A stretch of 64,000 nucleotides of DNA from Saccharothrix obliqua (GTDB lineage: Bacteria > Actinomycetota > Actinomycetes > Mycobacteriales > Pseudonocardiaceae): assembly GCF_019375475.1 (NCBI RefSeq), contig NZ_JAHXGQ010000002.1, positions 744,001 through 808,000 of the forward strand, written 5' to 3'. Position numbers and translations under genes: made by a program. Positions 42,852-50,785 of the stretch are shown here, in pieces; the stretch's first letter is position 1, and the number at the start of each line of letters is the position of its first letter. The notes under the pieces were generated by a model, which saw only the letters and a program-made list of their open reading frames with translations, had not been told where the DNA came from and did not search any database.

Positions 42852-43241
42852 GTGAGTCAACGATGCGAACAGACCAACCCCGCCACCGCTGCGGACATAC
42901 CCGTCTCCGGTCTGTGGGGAGATGAAAGGCTGGCGATCTTCGCCGCGGACGACGTGCCGACGCTGTTCGCGATCGGGGCCGAGGATCTCGGGACCCACGA
43001 AGCGTGGATCATCGGGTGGGGTATCTCCTTCCCGGGTTCCACGAGGGTCGTAGCGACGGACGACGGCCACACGGTGAGCACCGTCCGGCCTGAGGACTCG
43101 CTGCGGTTCTTCGCCGAAGGCGGCCAGACCCGGCTGAGTCTGATCTACGCGCCCTCGATCCGCGACGCCCTTCAGTACCGAGTGCACCGGCCGGCGGAGT
43201 CGCCCGTCGAGGGGCCCGCCGGCAACCGGGCCTCGACCTGA
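42852..43241 (+). CDS. hypothetical protein
   Basis: 129 residues from GTG 42852, preceded by GAAAGG. Alpha-beta protein with LWGDERLAIFAADDVPTLFA, TRVVATDDGHTVSTVRPEDS and LSLIYAP. Ends with a disordered, charged tail. Family unknown. It lies 130 bases upstream of the TPR gene in the same direction. Confidence 0.65.
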   Translation: MSQRCEQTNPATAADIPVSGLWGDERLAIFAADDVPTLFAIGAEDLGTHEAWIIGWGISFPGSTRVVATDDGHTVSTVRPEDSLRFFAEGGQTRLSLIYAPSIRDALQYRVHRPAESPVEGPAGNRAST

Positions 43242-43370
43242 CACGACGCGCTGGACCAACCGGAACGCGTTCTCCGGGTGCAAGACATACGCCCTTGCAC
43301 CCCCGGAGTTCTCACACGGACGAGACGACCAGGCGGACCGGGCACAGCCCGTTGGGAAGGACGGCGGCAG

Positions 43371-44276
43371 GTGAGCGAGCAGGCCAGGCGGCTGTTGCGG
43401 GATGTGGTGCGCGCACGGCGAATGCTCGGTCACGATGTCCGTGACGTCGTCACCCCAGGGCCTGCCTGGCCCACACCGACCGACAGGCCCGGTGGCCCCG
43501 GCTCCTTCCGCGCCGGTCCCCTGCTGGGCCCGGACACACCCGAAGGTGTTCGGCGGTGGATCACCGAACACGGGGACGAGGTGGTCGCCGCCGTGCTGGA
43601 GGCCGACGACATCGGGATCGCCTTGCTGGGTCACGTGTGGCGGGCGCTACCCGACGACGTGGAGGAGAGCTGGCCCCGTCGGCTCTACGAGTGCGCCGCA
43701 CCTCTGGCCGTGCAACGCCCGTCGTCACGCGAGCTGGCAGGCGCGCTCCGGGCCGGAGCGGAAGTCCTGCGCCACCGCGGTTGGTTGCGACCGGCGGCCG
43801 GACTGGGCATACACGAACTCGCCATCCGGCGACTGCTCGACGACCCACAACCACACACGGACGCCCTCCATTCGCTGGCCGCCACCTACCGGGCGCAGCA
43901 CCGGATGCACCGGGTGATCGAGTGCGCCGACGAGGTGCTGGAACTCAACGTCCGCCACGCCCGCCCCGACGGCATCGCACGTGCCCTGGCCCGGCTCGGC
44001 ACGCTGATGACCGAAGTGGGTCGCCTGGACTCGGCGGTGAACTACCTGACCCGCGCCGACAAGGCGCTCGGCACCCTCGACGCCGAGGAGGAACGGGCCC
44101 GCGTGCAGGTCGACCTGGGCCGGGCACTGTGGCTGGGCGGCGACGAAGCCGCCGGCAGACGCAGACTCCGCCGCACCTTGCCCTATCTGCCAGATCCCGA
44201 CGTTCAACGCGTTCGACAACTCCTCGACCTGCCCAACGGCAGCACGCTCAACCGACCCGAGCTGGGCGGCGGCTGA
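43371..44276 (+). CDS. TPR-like helical protein
   Basis: 301 residues from GTG 43371, after GGAAGG. Starts with a helical segment resembling an HTH (QARRLLRDVVRARRMLGHDV) but without a clear DNA-binding motif. From about residue 115 it has helical repeats (LAGALRAGAEVLRHRGWL, LHSLAATYRAQHRMHRVIEC, ARALARLGTLMTEVGRLDSA). Probably a regulatory or scaffolding protein; the following small genes and secreted proteins may be its targets. Confidence 0.7.
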   Translation: MSEQARRLLRDVVRARRMLGHDVRDVVTPGPAWPTPTDRPGGPGSFRAGPLLGPDTPEGVRRWITEHGDEVVAAVLEADDIGIALLGHVWRALPDDVEESWPRRLYECAAPLAVQRPSSRELAGALRAGAEVLRHRGWLRPAAGLGIHELAIRRLLDDPQPHTDALHSLAATYRAQHRMHRVIECADEVLELNVRHARPDGIARALARLGTLMTEVGRLDSAVNYLTRADKALGTLDAEEERARVQVDLGRALWLGGDEAAGRRRLRRTLPYLPDPDVQRVRQLLDLPNGSTLNRPELGGG

Positions 44277-44320
44277 CCGAACCGGTCGCCCTACCAGTCT
44301 CCAGCGAAAGGACCTCAGCC

Positions 44321-44464
44321 ATGCCCGGTGCGACCGCCACCCCCCAGTCCAGGGTGTGGACGCACCGTGCCCGCCGGCCGGCGATTGCTGCGCGGGGAGG
44401 CGTGTTCCCCGGGCTCGCCCCCGTCGAAGCGCCGTCGCCGGCCCCGACGGTCCGCACCACCTGA
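44321..44464 (+). CDS. small ORF, 47 residues
   Basis: ATG 44321 with AAAGGA 8 bases upstream. The product is basic in the middle (WTHRARRPAIAARGG) and Pro/Ala-rich at the end. No Cys, no signal peptide. It stands 44 bases after the TPR gene. Its stop codon lies in the loop of a perfect inverted repeat (44447-44482). Could be a regulatory leader peptide or a precursor peptide; unrecognised. Confidence 0.5.
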   Translation: MPGATATPQSRVWTHRARRPAIAARGGVFPGLAPVEAPSPAPTVRTT

Positions 44465-44482
44465 GCCCCTGGTGCGGACCGT
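44447..44482 (+). terminator. perfect 13-bp inverted repeat (terminator or attenuator)
   Basis: ACGGTCCGCACCA and TGGTGCGGACCGT pair perfectly around a 10-nt loop. GC-rich stem and short T content after it (gtccccctta), so an actinobacterial terminator without a U-tract, or an attenuator between the two small ORFs. The stop of the first small ORF sits in the loop. Confidence 0.65.
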
Positions 44483-44506
44483 CCCCCTTACGTGAAGGAG
44501 CAAACG

Positions 44507-44647
44507 ATGGAGACCACCCCTGGTTCCCCGTTTGAGGACCCTTCCCCCGACAGCTCCACGTCCACGACGCGCACCGATCCCGGATGGACCGCGGCGCGTG
44601 ACCGCCTGATCGCCGCGCTAGCTCGAGCCGCCAGCCACGGTCGGTAA
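44507..44647 (+). CDS. small ORF, 46 residues
   Basis: ATG 44507 preceded by AAGGAG. Product: acidic, Ser/Thr/Pro-rich N-terminal half and a helical C-terminus (WTAARDRLIAALARAASHGR). Good third-position G/C. No signal peptide or Cys. Unrecognised. The strong ribosome-binding site argues that it is translated. Confidence 0.55.
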   Translation: METTPGSPFEDPSPDSSTSTTRTDPGWTAARDRLIAALARAASHGR

Positions 44648-44848
44648 GTACGGGATGTCCCTCTCACTCGAATGTTGTAGGTCGACTTAGACACAACGGT
44701 CGAGCGTTCGACTGTTGCTCACAGGGCGCACCGGAGGTTGGGCAATTCGGTAGACCGCCTACGAGCCGACTCGGTACGTGAGAATTCTTCATAAGGTTGT
44801 GGGACCCACACGGCCGTGTGGAAAAGTCCGTGCTTCCTTGGGGGATGG

Positions 44849-45760
44849 ATGCGGTTGTTGACACGTACGCGGTCCTTGCTTGCCGCAGTGGCGCTCGCGA
44901 CAGTCCTGCCGGCGACCACAACGGTGCCAGCTGCGGCGGCGGAGTCCAGTGCCTGCCAGCGCCAGCCACGGGACGCGGTGGCGCAGATGTGTGCCGACCA
45001 GTCCCAGTACATGTACGGCGTGTTCGCCACATTCGCCTATCCCGGAGTTACTTTCGGCGGGGCGGCGAGTTGGCCGGTGGACTTCTACAACGAAACCGAA
45101 TTTTTCACCGACGACCTGATGACCAAGTCCTTCGCTTTCGGCCTTGATGTGCGGCGACAGGGTACAGCGACGACCTACCAACCGTACTGGATCGACTACA
45201 CGAACTTCTCCGGTTACCGGTCGATCGGAACCGCCGCAGGCGGCTCGGACCTCAAAGTGCACACCTTCATGGCGATCCCGTCGTGTAGCGGTTGCACCAC
45301 CTGGGACATCTTCTACGACTACGTGCACGTCGGTACCACCGGCGGGCAGCCGTCGCCATCCTCGCACCACCTGATGACCGGCTGGCTATTGACGGGAATG
45401 TATGGGCCTTCCTCGTTCCCGCAGACCCGCAACAGGGTCATGTTCCTCGACGGGAACTACCAGTTCGTGCGGTTCGATCGGGCAGCGACGTCGGTGCGCG
45501 CGCCGGCAGGCGACTGCTCTATCGGCGCCCATCCGGACTACTGCTGGCGCTTCGACACAGCCGTGTCGACGGCATCCGGCGGCACCGCCCAGTACGTCAC
45601 CTCTTGGGACGTGACCAAGCCGATGGTGCAGCCGGGGACATTCGCCACCACTGCCCCCGAGGCCGGCCAGAGGGCCGCGCAGGACGCCGACGACGAGACC
45701 GATCAACTCGTCGAGCGGGCCCAGCAGATCGTCGACCAGCGCCTGAAGATCCGCCGCTGA
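44849..45760 (+). CDS. secreted protein, unknown function
   Basis: 303 residues from ATG 44849. Signal peptide RSLLAAVALATVLPATTTVP followed by AAAAE, likely cleaved there. The mature domain has several Cys (ACQRQ, MCADQ, CSGCTTW, DCSIGAHPDYCW) that can form disulfides and aromatic-rich beta sequence. The last ~40 residues are helical and acidic (DETDQLVERAQQIVDQRL). Paired with a secreted nuclease-domain gene 82 bases downstream; role unknown. Confidence 0.7.
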   Translation: MRLLTRTRSLLAAVALATVLPATTTVPAAAAESSACQRQPRDAVAQMCADQSQYMYGVFATFAYPGVTFGGAASWPVDFYNETEFFTDDLMTKSFAFGLDVRRQGTATTYQPYWIDYTNFSGYRSIGTAAGGSDLKVHTFMAIPSCSGCTTWDIFYDYVHVGTTGGQPSPSSHHLMTGWLLTGMYGPSSFPQTRNRVMFLDGNYQFVRFDRAATSVRAPAGDCSIGAHPDYCWRFDTAVSTASGGTAQYVTSWDVTKPMVQPGTFATTAPEAGQRAAQDADDETDQLVERAQQIVDQRLKIRR

Positions 45761-45841
45761 TCCGCCGCACGCCAACCCGCCTGTCCGACCGACCACCGGC
45801 ACGGCATTTACCGGCGTGCCCTCGACATCCTGGAGACACCA

Positions 45842-46969
45842 GTGACGCGCAAGCTCCTGTACTCCCTTGTCGCAACCCTCTGCCTGATCACCGGCACGAT
45901 CGTCCCCGCTTCTGCGGCTTCTCCGGCCGCTGGGCCCATCACCGCCGCCGCGGCTGCGGACCTGAGACAGGACTGCGAAGCGCACCGCAACGAGGCGGCC
46001 GGGCAGCGCGGTTGGGCACGTAGCCGCTTCGAGCAGTGCCACCGCCAATCCAAGTACATCACCCTGTACGACACGAACACCCTGGAACCCAAGGGGCACT
46101 TCGAGTTCGACCTGTGGACGTTGGCCTTCGCCTACGACGGCACCAGGCGCGTGGATTACGTCATTTCGGTGGAGAACGCCAAACAGTCTCAACAGTTGAA
46201 CGACCAATGGAGCCTGCTGACCGTGACCTTCACCGGCTGCGCAAGCCGCACAGACCTGACCTGCACCGGCCCGCAGGAGGTGGAGAAGACCATCGGTGAC
46301 TGGTACTACCAGCCGCACATCGACACGATCAGCGTCACCTCTCCGGACACGGCGGGAGCTGCGCCCTTCGCCACCGTCGGCTTCGACGCTTCCATCGGGA
46401 TAGTGGCCGAGTACCGCGATGGCCGCACCCGTCCTCTGGTCGACTCCTCCTCTCAGGTCAACAGGGTCCGGTTCGACTCCGCCGGCTCGGCATTGGGCAA
46501 CGGCAAGTACAAGGGCACCGTCTTCCTCGACCACACCCCGACCCTCGTCCTTCCGCTGACCGGGGCCGGAATCGACGAGGAAGCCCGGCACGTCGACGAC
46601 GCCCTGCACCACACCGAGCGCACCTTCCCCAGTTCGCTGGGCAAGAACGTCCCCGGCGAGACCAGGCCCCTGCACCGCCTGATGGACGCCACACAGCGCT
46701 CCAGCAACCACAGCGCTTCGGTTGGTATCTGCCGCAACATCTGGGGCGACGGATATGCCGCGGGTGGACAGGAATGCGACGAGTACCCGTTCCAATCCAC
46801 CTACGAGGGCTCGGCCACCTCGACCAACAACCAGCCCTACACGTGGAACGGATCCGCCCGACCCATCAACGGCGACCACAACGGTGCCGGCGGCACCAAG
46901 CTCGCGAACTTCTACGGGGCCAACCGCATCCTGGACAACGACGCCTTCTACGTGAAGGTCAGTCCCTGA
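45842..46969 (+). CDS. secreted protein with C-terminal NucA/NucB DNase domain
   Basis: 375 residues from GTG 45842 (GGAG upstream). Signal peptide (LLYSLVATLCLITGTIVPAS). The C-terminal ~100 residues match the NucA/NucB deoxyribonuclease family: ICRNIWGDGYAAGGQECDEY, PFQSTYEG and NGDHNGAGGTKLANFYGANR, ending FYVKV. The conserved CDEYPF-ST-EG core is intact. The N-terminal ~240 residues are beta-rich and unrecognised. An extracellular DNase or a secreted toxin; the small downstream gene could be its immunity protein. Confidence 0.8.
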   Translation: MTRKLLYSLVATLCLITGTIVPASAASPAAGPITAAAAADLRQDCEAHRNEAAGQRGWARSRFEQCHRQSKYITLYDTNTLEPKGHFEFDLWTLAFAYDGTRRVDYVISVENAKQSQQLNDQWSLLTVTFTGCASRTDLTCTGPQEVEKTIGDWYYQPHIDTISVTSPDTAGAAPFATVGFDASIGIVAEYRDGRTRPLVDSSSQVNRVRFDSAGSALGNGKYKGTVFLDHTPTLVLPLTGAGIDEEARHVDDALHHTERTFPSSLGKNVPGETRPLHRLMDATQRSSNHSASVGICRNIWGDGYAAGGQECDEYPFQSTYEGSATSTNNQPYTWNGSARPINGDHNGAGGTKLANFYGANRILDNDAFYVKVSP

Positions 46970-47051
46970 CCGAGGACCCGACCGCCGCGCGTGGCCCGCT
47001 ACCGTCAACATGGCGGGCCATGCCCGACCCGTCCTCACCCTGGAGGCACCG

Positions 47052-47471
47052 ATGACCGAACCCATCGCTCACCTCGACTTCACCCTCATCCCCGCCTACA
47101 AGCTGATCACCCTGAGAGACGCGGACAACGACGCCGGAACCGACAGCGCGAACGCCGTTACGGCCGCCCGCCGCGACGGCATCCACTCCACCGGCTCCGA
47201 GCTGTACATCCACTGCCCCACCGACACCCAACCGATCACCATCACGCTCACCGTCACCGCCCAACCATCGCAACCCCACTCCCCGACCTTCGAAGTCGAA
47301 TGCCCCAGCGGACTGATCGTGCTGGGCACACCGACCGGAGAACAGACCGACCTCACACTCCCCGGCGGCGCCGGCGTCTACACCGGACACGTCACCAACA
47401 CCGCCGGACACTGCCGAATCCTGCTGTGGCGGACCAGCACCATCGCGGACTATGACGAGGACGAAGATTAA
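47052..47471 (+). CDS. small acidic hypothetical protein
   Basis: 139 residues from ATG 47052 with GGAGG upstream. No signal peptide. Beta-rich (ITITLTVTAQPSQPHSPTFE), ending in ADYDEDED. Located 82 bases after the NucA/NucB-domain gene. It may be an immunity protein or another part of the module; family not recognised. Confidence 0.65.
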   Translation: MTEPIAHLDFTLIPAYKLITLRDADNDAGTDSANAVTAARRDGIHSTGSELYIHCPTDTQPITITLTVTAQPSQPHSPTFEVECPSGLIVLGTPTGEQTDLTLPGGAGVYTGHVTNTAGHCRILLWRTSTIADYDEDED

Positions 47472-48132
47472 CCTCCAGCACGCTCAAGCTAGCCCTGCAA
47501 CCGGCGTTCGCGTCGCCGCCAACGCAGAGTCAACTCGAAGCGGGTTGCCGGGGCGTATTCCTGTTCCACCCCCACCGCGCCCGGAGCGCAGACGCTGGAC
47601 AGGCGCAGCGTCACGTGGGGTGGCCGCAAGGAGCGGTCCGTCCGCGCGAAGGGTGAAGCGGGCCTGGGTGCCACAAGGCATTGCCGGGTGTCGAGGTAGC
47701 CAGCGGCGAGGTTGTTTGTCAGGCAGATTCATCGTCTTTCAGGATTCGACGGGCGCCACGTGCGTAGAGGGCGCCTGGCTAGCTGTCACACGTAGCCGCC
47801 ACCATGGCGCTGCGCACACCCGCCTTGATCAAGCTTCTGGCCAATCGAGCACTCCAGCTCGTTCCCGCTTTCAACAGGTAGGAGGACCTGGCCGTCGAGC
47901 AGGACGGTGCCCGGTGACTGCGTGAGGTTACCTGATTTGTGGGCGCAGATCGCTTGGGCGGAGAGGTGCTCGGCGGAGAACGCAGTGTTCTCGGCCTTGG
48001 TGTACTTCCCGCCGCGGACAGGTGGGCCATTGACGTTCCGAAGACCATCTCTCCTGATCGAAGCCTCACCGCCTTGAGAAAGTGCTTCAGACTCCCAGGA
48101 ACACCGATCAGATCAAGAAACCTCCCTATAAG
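47472..48132. other. intergenic, nothing recognised
   Basis: About 660 bases between two convergent genes. Long open frames exist but are Arg/Ser-rich and lack starts. No repeat or RNA recognised. Confidence 0.5.
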
Positions 48133-49479
48133 CTATTCCGATGCAATACTTCCATTAGCACGGATGAGGCAGTACCAGCCGCCTTCATCTCCAGGGAGGC
48201 ATCCATCGCGGCCAGCTGGCGACAGTACCCATCCAGTTGGCCATATGGAGGGAATATCGCCGCCGCCACGGGTACGAGCAGCACCAAATCCTGACCCTTT
48301 CGGGAGAGCAGCCCCCTCGAAGTCGGCTCGGCCACCGAATGTTGCCCCACGAAAGTCGGCGTATCCGCCGAATTTGACTTTGGAAAACCTCACATCTCCA
48401 CCGAACACTGCCGCACGAAAGTCGGAGTATGCACTCAGTCTGGCCTGGGCAAACCGAGCGTCGCGCGTGAATTCTGCTGCCCGGAAACTGACATTTCCCC
48501 CGAACCTGGCCCTCTCGAATACGGCGCTCCCATCGAACCGGGCAGATCCAAAATTGGCATGGCGCACGTGACATCGATTCAGATTAAGCGCAAAGAGTGT
48601 AGCGCCCGCTAGATCGAGGTCCGTGTCAGGCCAATACTTCGGATTTACAGGAATACCATTCCGGTCGTAATCCGGCCTCAAATGGGCAGCTAGGATCCGC
48701 TGAGCGGTGAGTCGCACCTGATGTTCCTGACCTCGTATGGTCGTGATCACCGCCCGGTCCGGGAGGGCTGCCACCGCCGCGTCATCTGCATCCTCCACGG
48801 GGGCAGGTACATCACCTTTTTCCAGGTTGCCGGACGCCTCGTGAGGCATTCTCAGGTAGGCGCAAATGACATCAACGATTGTCTGCCGGTGGCTCTGATA
48901 ATCCTGGGCGAGGCGTTCCAATGCATAGAGTCCACCCAGCCGCACTGGCGCCTTGTTCGAACCCAGTTGCTCGACCGCCTTGATGTAGAGGTCGGTGATT
49001 CGGCGTTCTGCCGCGTCGTGGCGAGCATCAGTTGCAGCGTCCCTCTTCTGTTCGAGATCGACATCTTGCAACTCCAACGCCACTTCGGTGGAGCGCTGAC
49101 GCCGCACTGCCAGCAATAGGGCAAGCGCACCACCGGTCCCTGCAGAGGCCGTCAGAGCGATGCGTACAGCCTCTGCCCTGGCCCGCATCAAGTCGGGACC
49201 GCTTAGATCGCCCGTCTGCTCCCACAACCACCAGCCGATACCGATACCAACACAACCGACGATCACAGCGGAGGCTCCGACCCACCACCATCGAAGCGGC
49301 TTCAGACGTGCGCGGCGACGAGCCTTTGACGTACTCGGCTGATGGTCCACGTGCCCAGCATGACAGCGAAGCGCAACTGTCGGGTCCGACCCTCCGGATA
49401 CTGCCAGCGCGCTTTGGCGCACTTGGACGAGGGATCGCGACTGCCGCGCCGTTCGATGCGAACCACCCTCAACTTTCAT
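48133..49479 (-). CDS. pentapeptide-repeat membrane protein
   Basis: 448 residues from ATG 49479 (a TTG at 49515 is possible). N-terminal hydrophobic helices (VGASAVIVGCVGIGIGWWLW, ALTASAGTGGALALLLAV), a helical segment (EQKRDAATDARHDAAERRIT, LYIKAVEQLGS) and a right-handed beta-helix of pentapeptide repeats over about residues 300-420 (ANFGSARFDGSAVF, ADFRGATFGGRADFEGA). This architecture is common in actinomycetes; function unknown. Codon use is slightly less GC-biased than neighbours. Confidence 0.85.
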   Translation of the reverse strand: MKVEGGSHRTARQSRSLVQVRQSALAVSGGSDPTVALRCHAGHVDHQPSTSKARRRARLKPLRWWWVGASAVIVGCVGIGIGWWLWEQTGDLSGPDLMRARAEAVRIALTASAGTGGALALLLAVRRQRSTEVALELQDVDLEQKRDAATDARHDAAERRITDLYIKAVEQLGSNKAPVRLGGLYALERLAQDYQSHRQTIVDVICAYLRMPHEASGNLEKGDVPAPVEDADDAAVAALPDRAVITTIRGQEHQVRLTAQRILAAHLRPDYDRNGIPVNPKYWPDTDLDLAGATLFALNLNRCHVRHANFGSARFDGSAVFERARFGGNVSFRAAEFTRDARFAQARLSAYSDFRAAVFGGDVRFSKVKFGGYADFRGATFGGRADFEGAALPKGSGFGAARTRGGGDIPSIWPTGWVLSPAGRDGCLPGDEGGWYCLIRANGSIASE

Positions 49480-49889
49480 GTGCGTCCGGTCTCCGGTAGG
49501 TGTGAGAACGACCAAGTGTCAAGCAGCATCGAAAATGCCGTTCTGTCCGTGCGACTGGTGCGCACCACCGCGCATCTCGGCACTGCCCGTGGGCCGCCGT
49601 TCGCCGTACGACCACGGCTGGGAAGGCACCCTGCGTGCCTGCGCTGCCTTCTGGCAACCAGAAACGCACGGGGTCACTTTGGCCGGGGCAACAACTGCGG
49701 CGGGGCCTCGCCGGAGGGCGGGCCCCGGCCGCAGCACCGGTGGAGGCGGCGACGTCGCCAGTGCCAGCGCCGAGGTCTCGGCGGCGACCGACCTCTGGCT
49801 CGGCGAGCATGCGGGTGCTGTCAAGAAGGCCAGCGAAGCCGCAGCCCAACTCGCCGACGCCGGGGAACCGAGCACGCCGCGTTCTGGCG

Positions 49890-50192
49890 CTACGTGGAGG
49901 CCCACGCCCACTTCGATCGAGGACGCACCCAAGATCTCGTCGCCCGGCAGTTCCCGCGCGGCTTCGCCGAGCACTGCTGCCCTGCGCCGGGTGGGCGCGT
50001 GAGCGGGTCGAGGGCGACGACCAGGTCGTCTAGTGGCAGGTCGAGCAGCCGGGACAGGCGCACGAGCGTCGTCAGCGACACCGTGCGGTGGTTGGGGGCG
50101 CGGGACAGAGCGCTCAGGGTCACGCCGAGCCGGGCGTCCAGGCCGTGCGGCACCAAGCCGAGATCGGCGACGCGCGCCCGGATGCGCGGCAT
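49890..50192 (-). pseudogene. XRE-like HTH fragment, probably frameshifted
   Basis: From ATG 50192: RIRARVADLGLVPHGLDARL, SLTTLVRLSRLLDLPLDDLV, VALDPLTR form an XRE-type HTH. After DPLTR (about 49995) the sense moves to another frame (PTRRRAAVLGEAARELPGDE, LGASSIEVGVGLHVAPE). So a one-base change has probably split the gene. Low GC-independent evidence for the second part. Confidence 0.45.
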
Positions 50193-50785
50193 GTCCAACG
50201 CCGCACGGGTGACGACACCGGTGGACCGGACTGCGACGTCGTAGCCCGCCAGGTCCTCCCTGCGGCACCGGCCGGCGCCGCAGGGAGGGAACGGTCAGTC
50301 GTCCTCGTCACCCCAATGGTCGACAACGCGGGCGATCCTGTTGGGGTAGTGCCTGTCGAGCACCTCGCGCACCCGAGGGCTACTCCAGCCGGGCTATTCG
50401 CTCCCACCTGCACCGAGGCAGGCCACGAGGCGGCCGATCGTGCGCACCGACCCGGTCACGCCACTACCGGCGAGTTCCAGCCCGTCGATCTCCCGCAGAG
50501 GTGAGGGCGCGCTGGTCACACATCGGCCAACTCCAACTGCACGAGCACCCAAGGGTTCCAACACTCGCTCCGCGGCATGAGAGTGCGTTTGGGCCTAGTC
50601 TCGCCGAACGCAAGCCAGTCATATGTTACGGAACACGTCTCCACTGCGATGAACAAGAATCACCTGTTACGGAAGTAGTTGGGCGTGCCTCGCGTCGAGG
50701 TGGGGGTAGAAGTTCCCCAGCGTGGCGGAGGAAGAACTGACGGTATCTGCTCGTAGGTTCGACGTCGAGAAGAAGGGGGTGAGGG
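50193..50785. other. region with a stop-interrupted minus-strand remnant
   Basis: On the minus strand a frame reads SAPSPLREIDGLELAGSGVT, RTIGRLVACLGAGGSE, then an in-frame TAG (near 50396), then PRVREVLDRHYPNRIARVVD-HWGDEDD and a stop near 50296. The second half is protein-like, so this is likely a decayed short gene. A promoter for the plus-strand gene at 50786 should lie at 50560-50770, where GC content drops. Confidence 0.4.
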
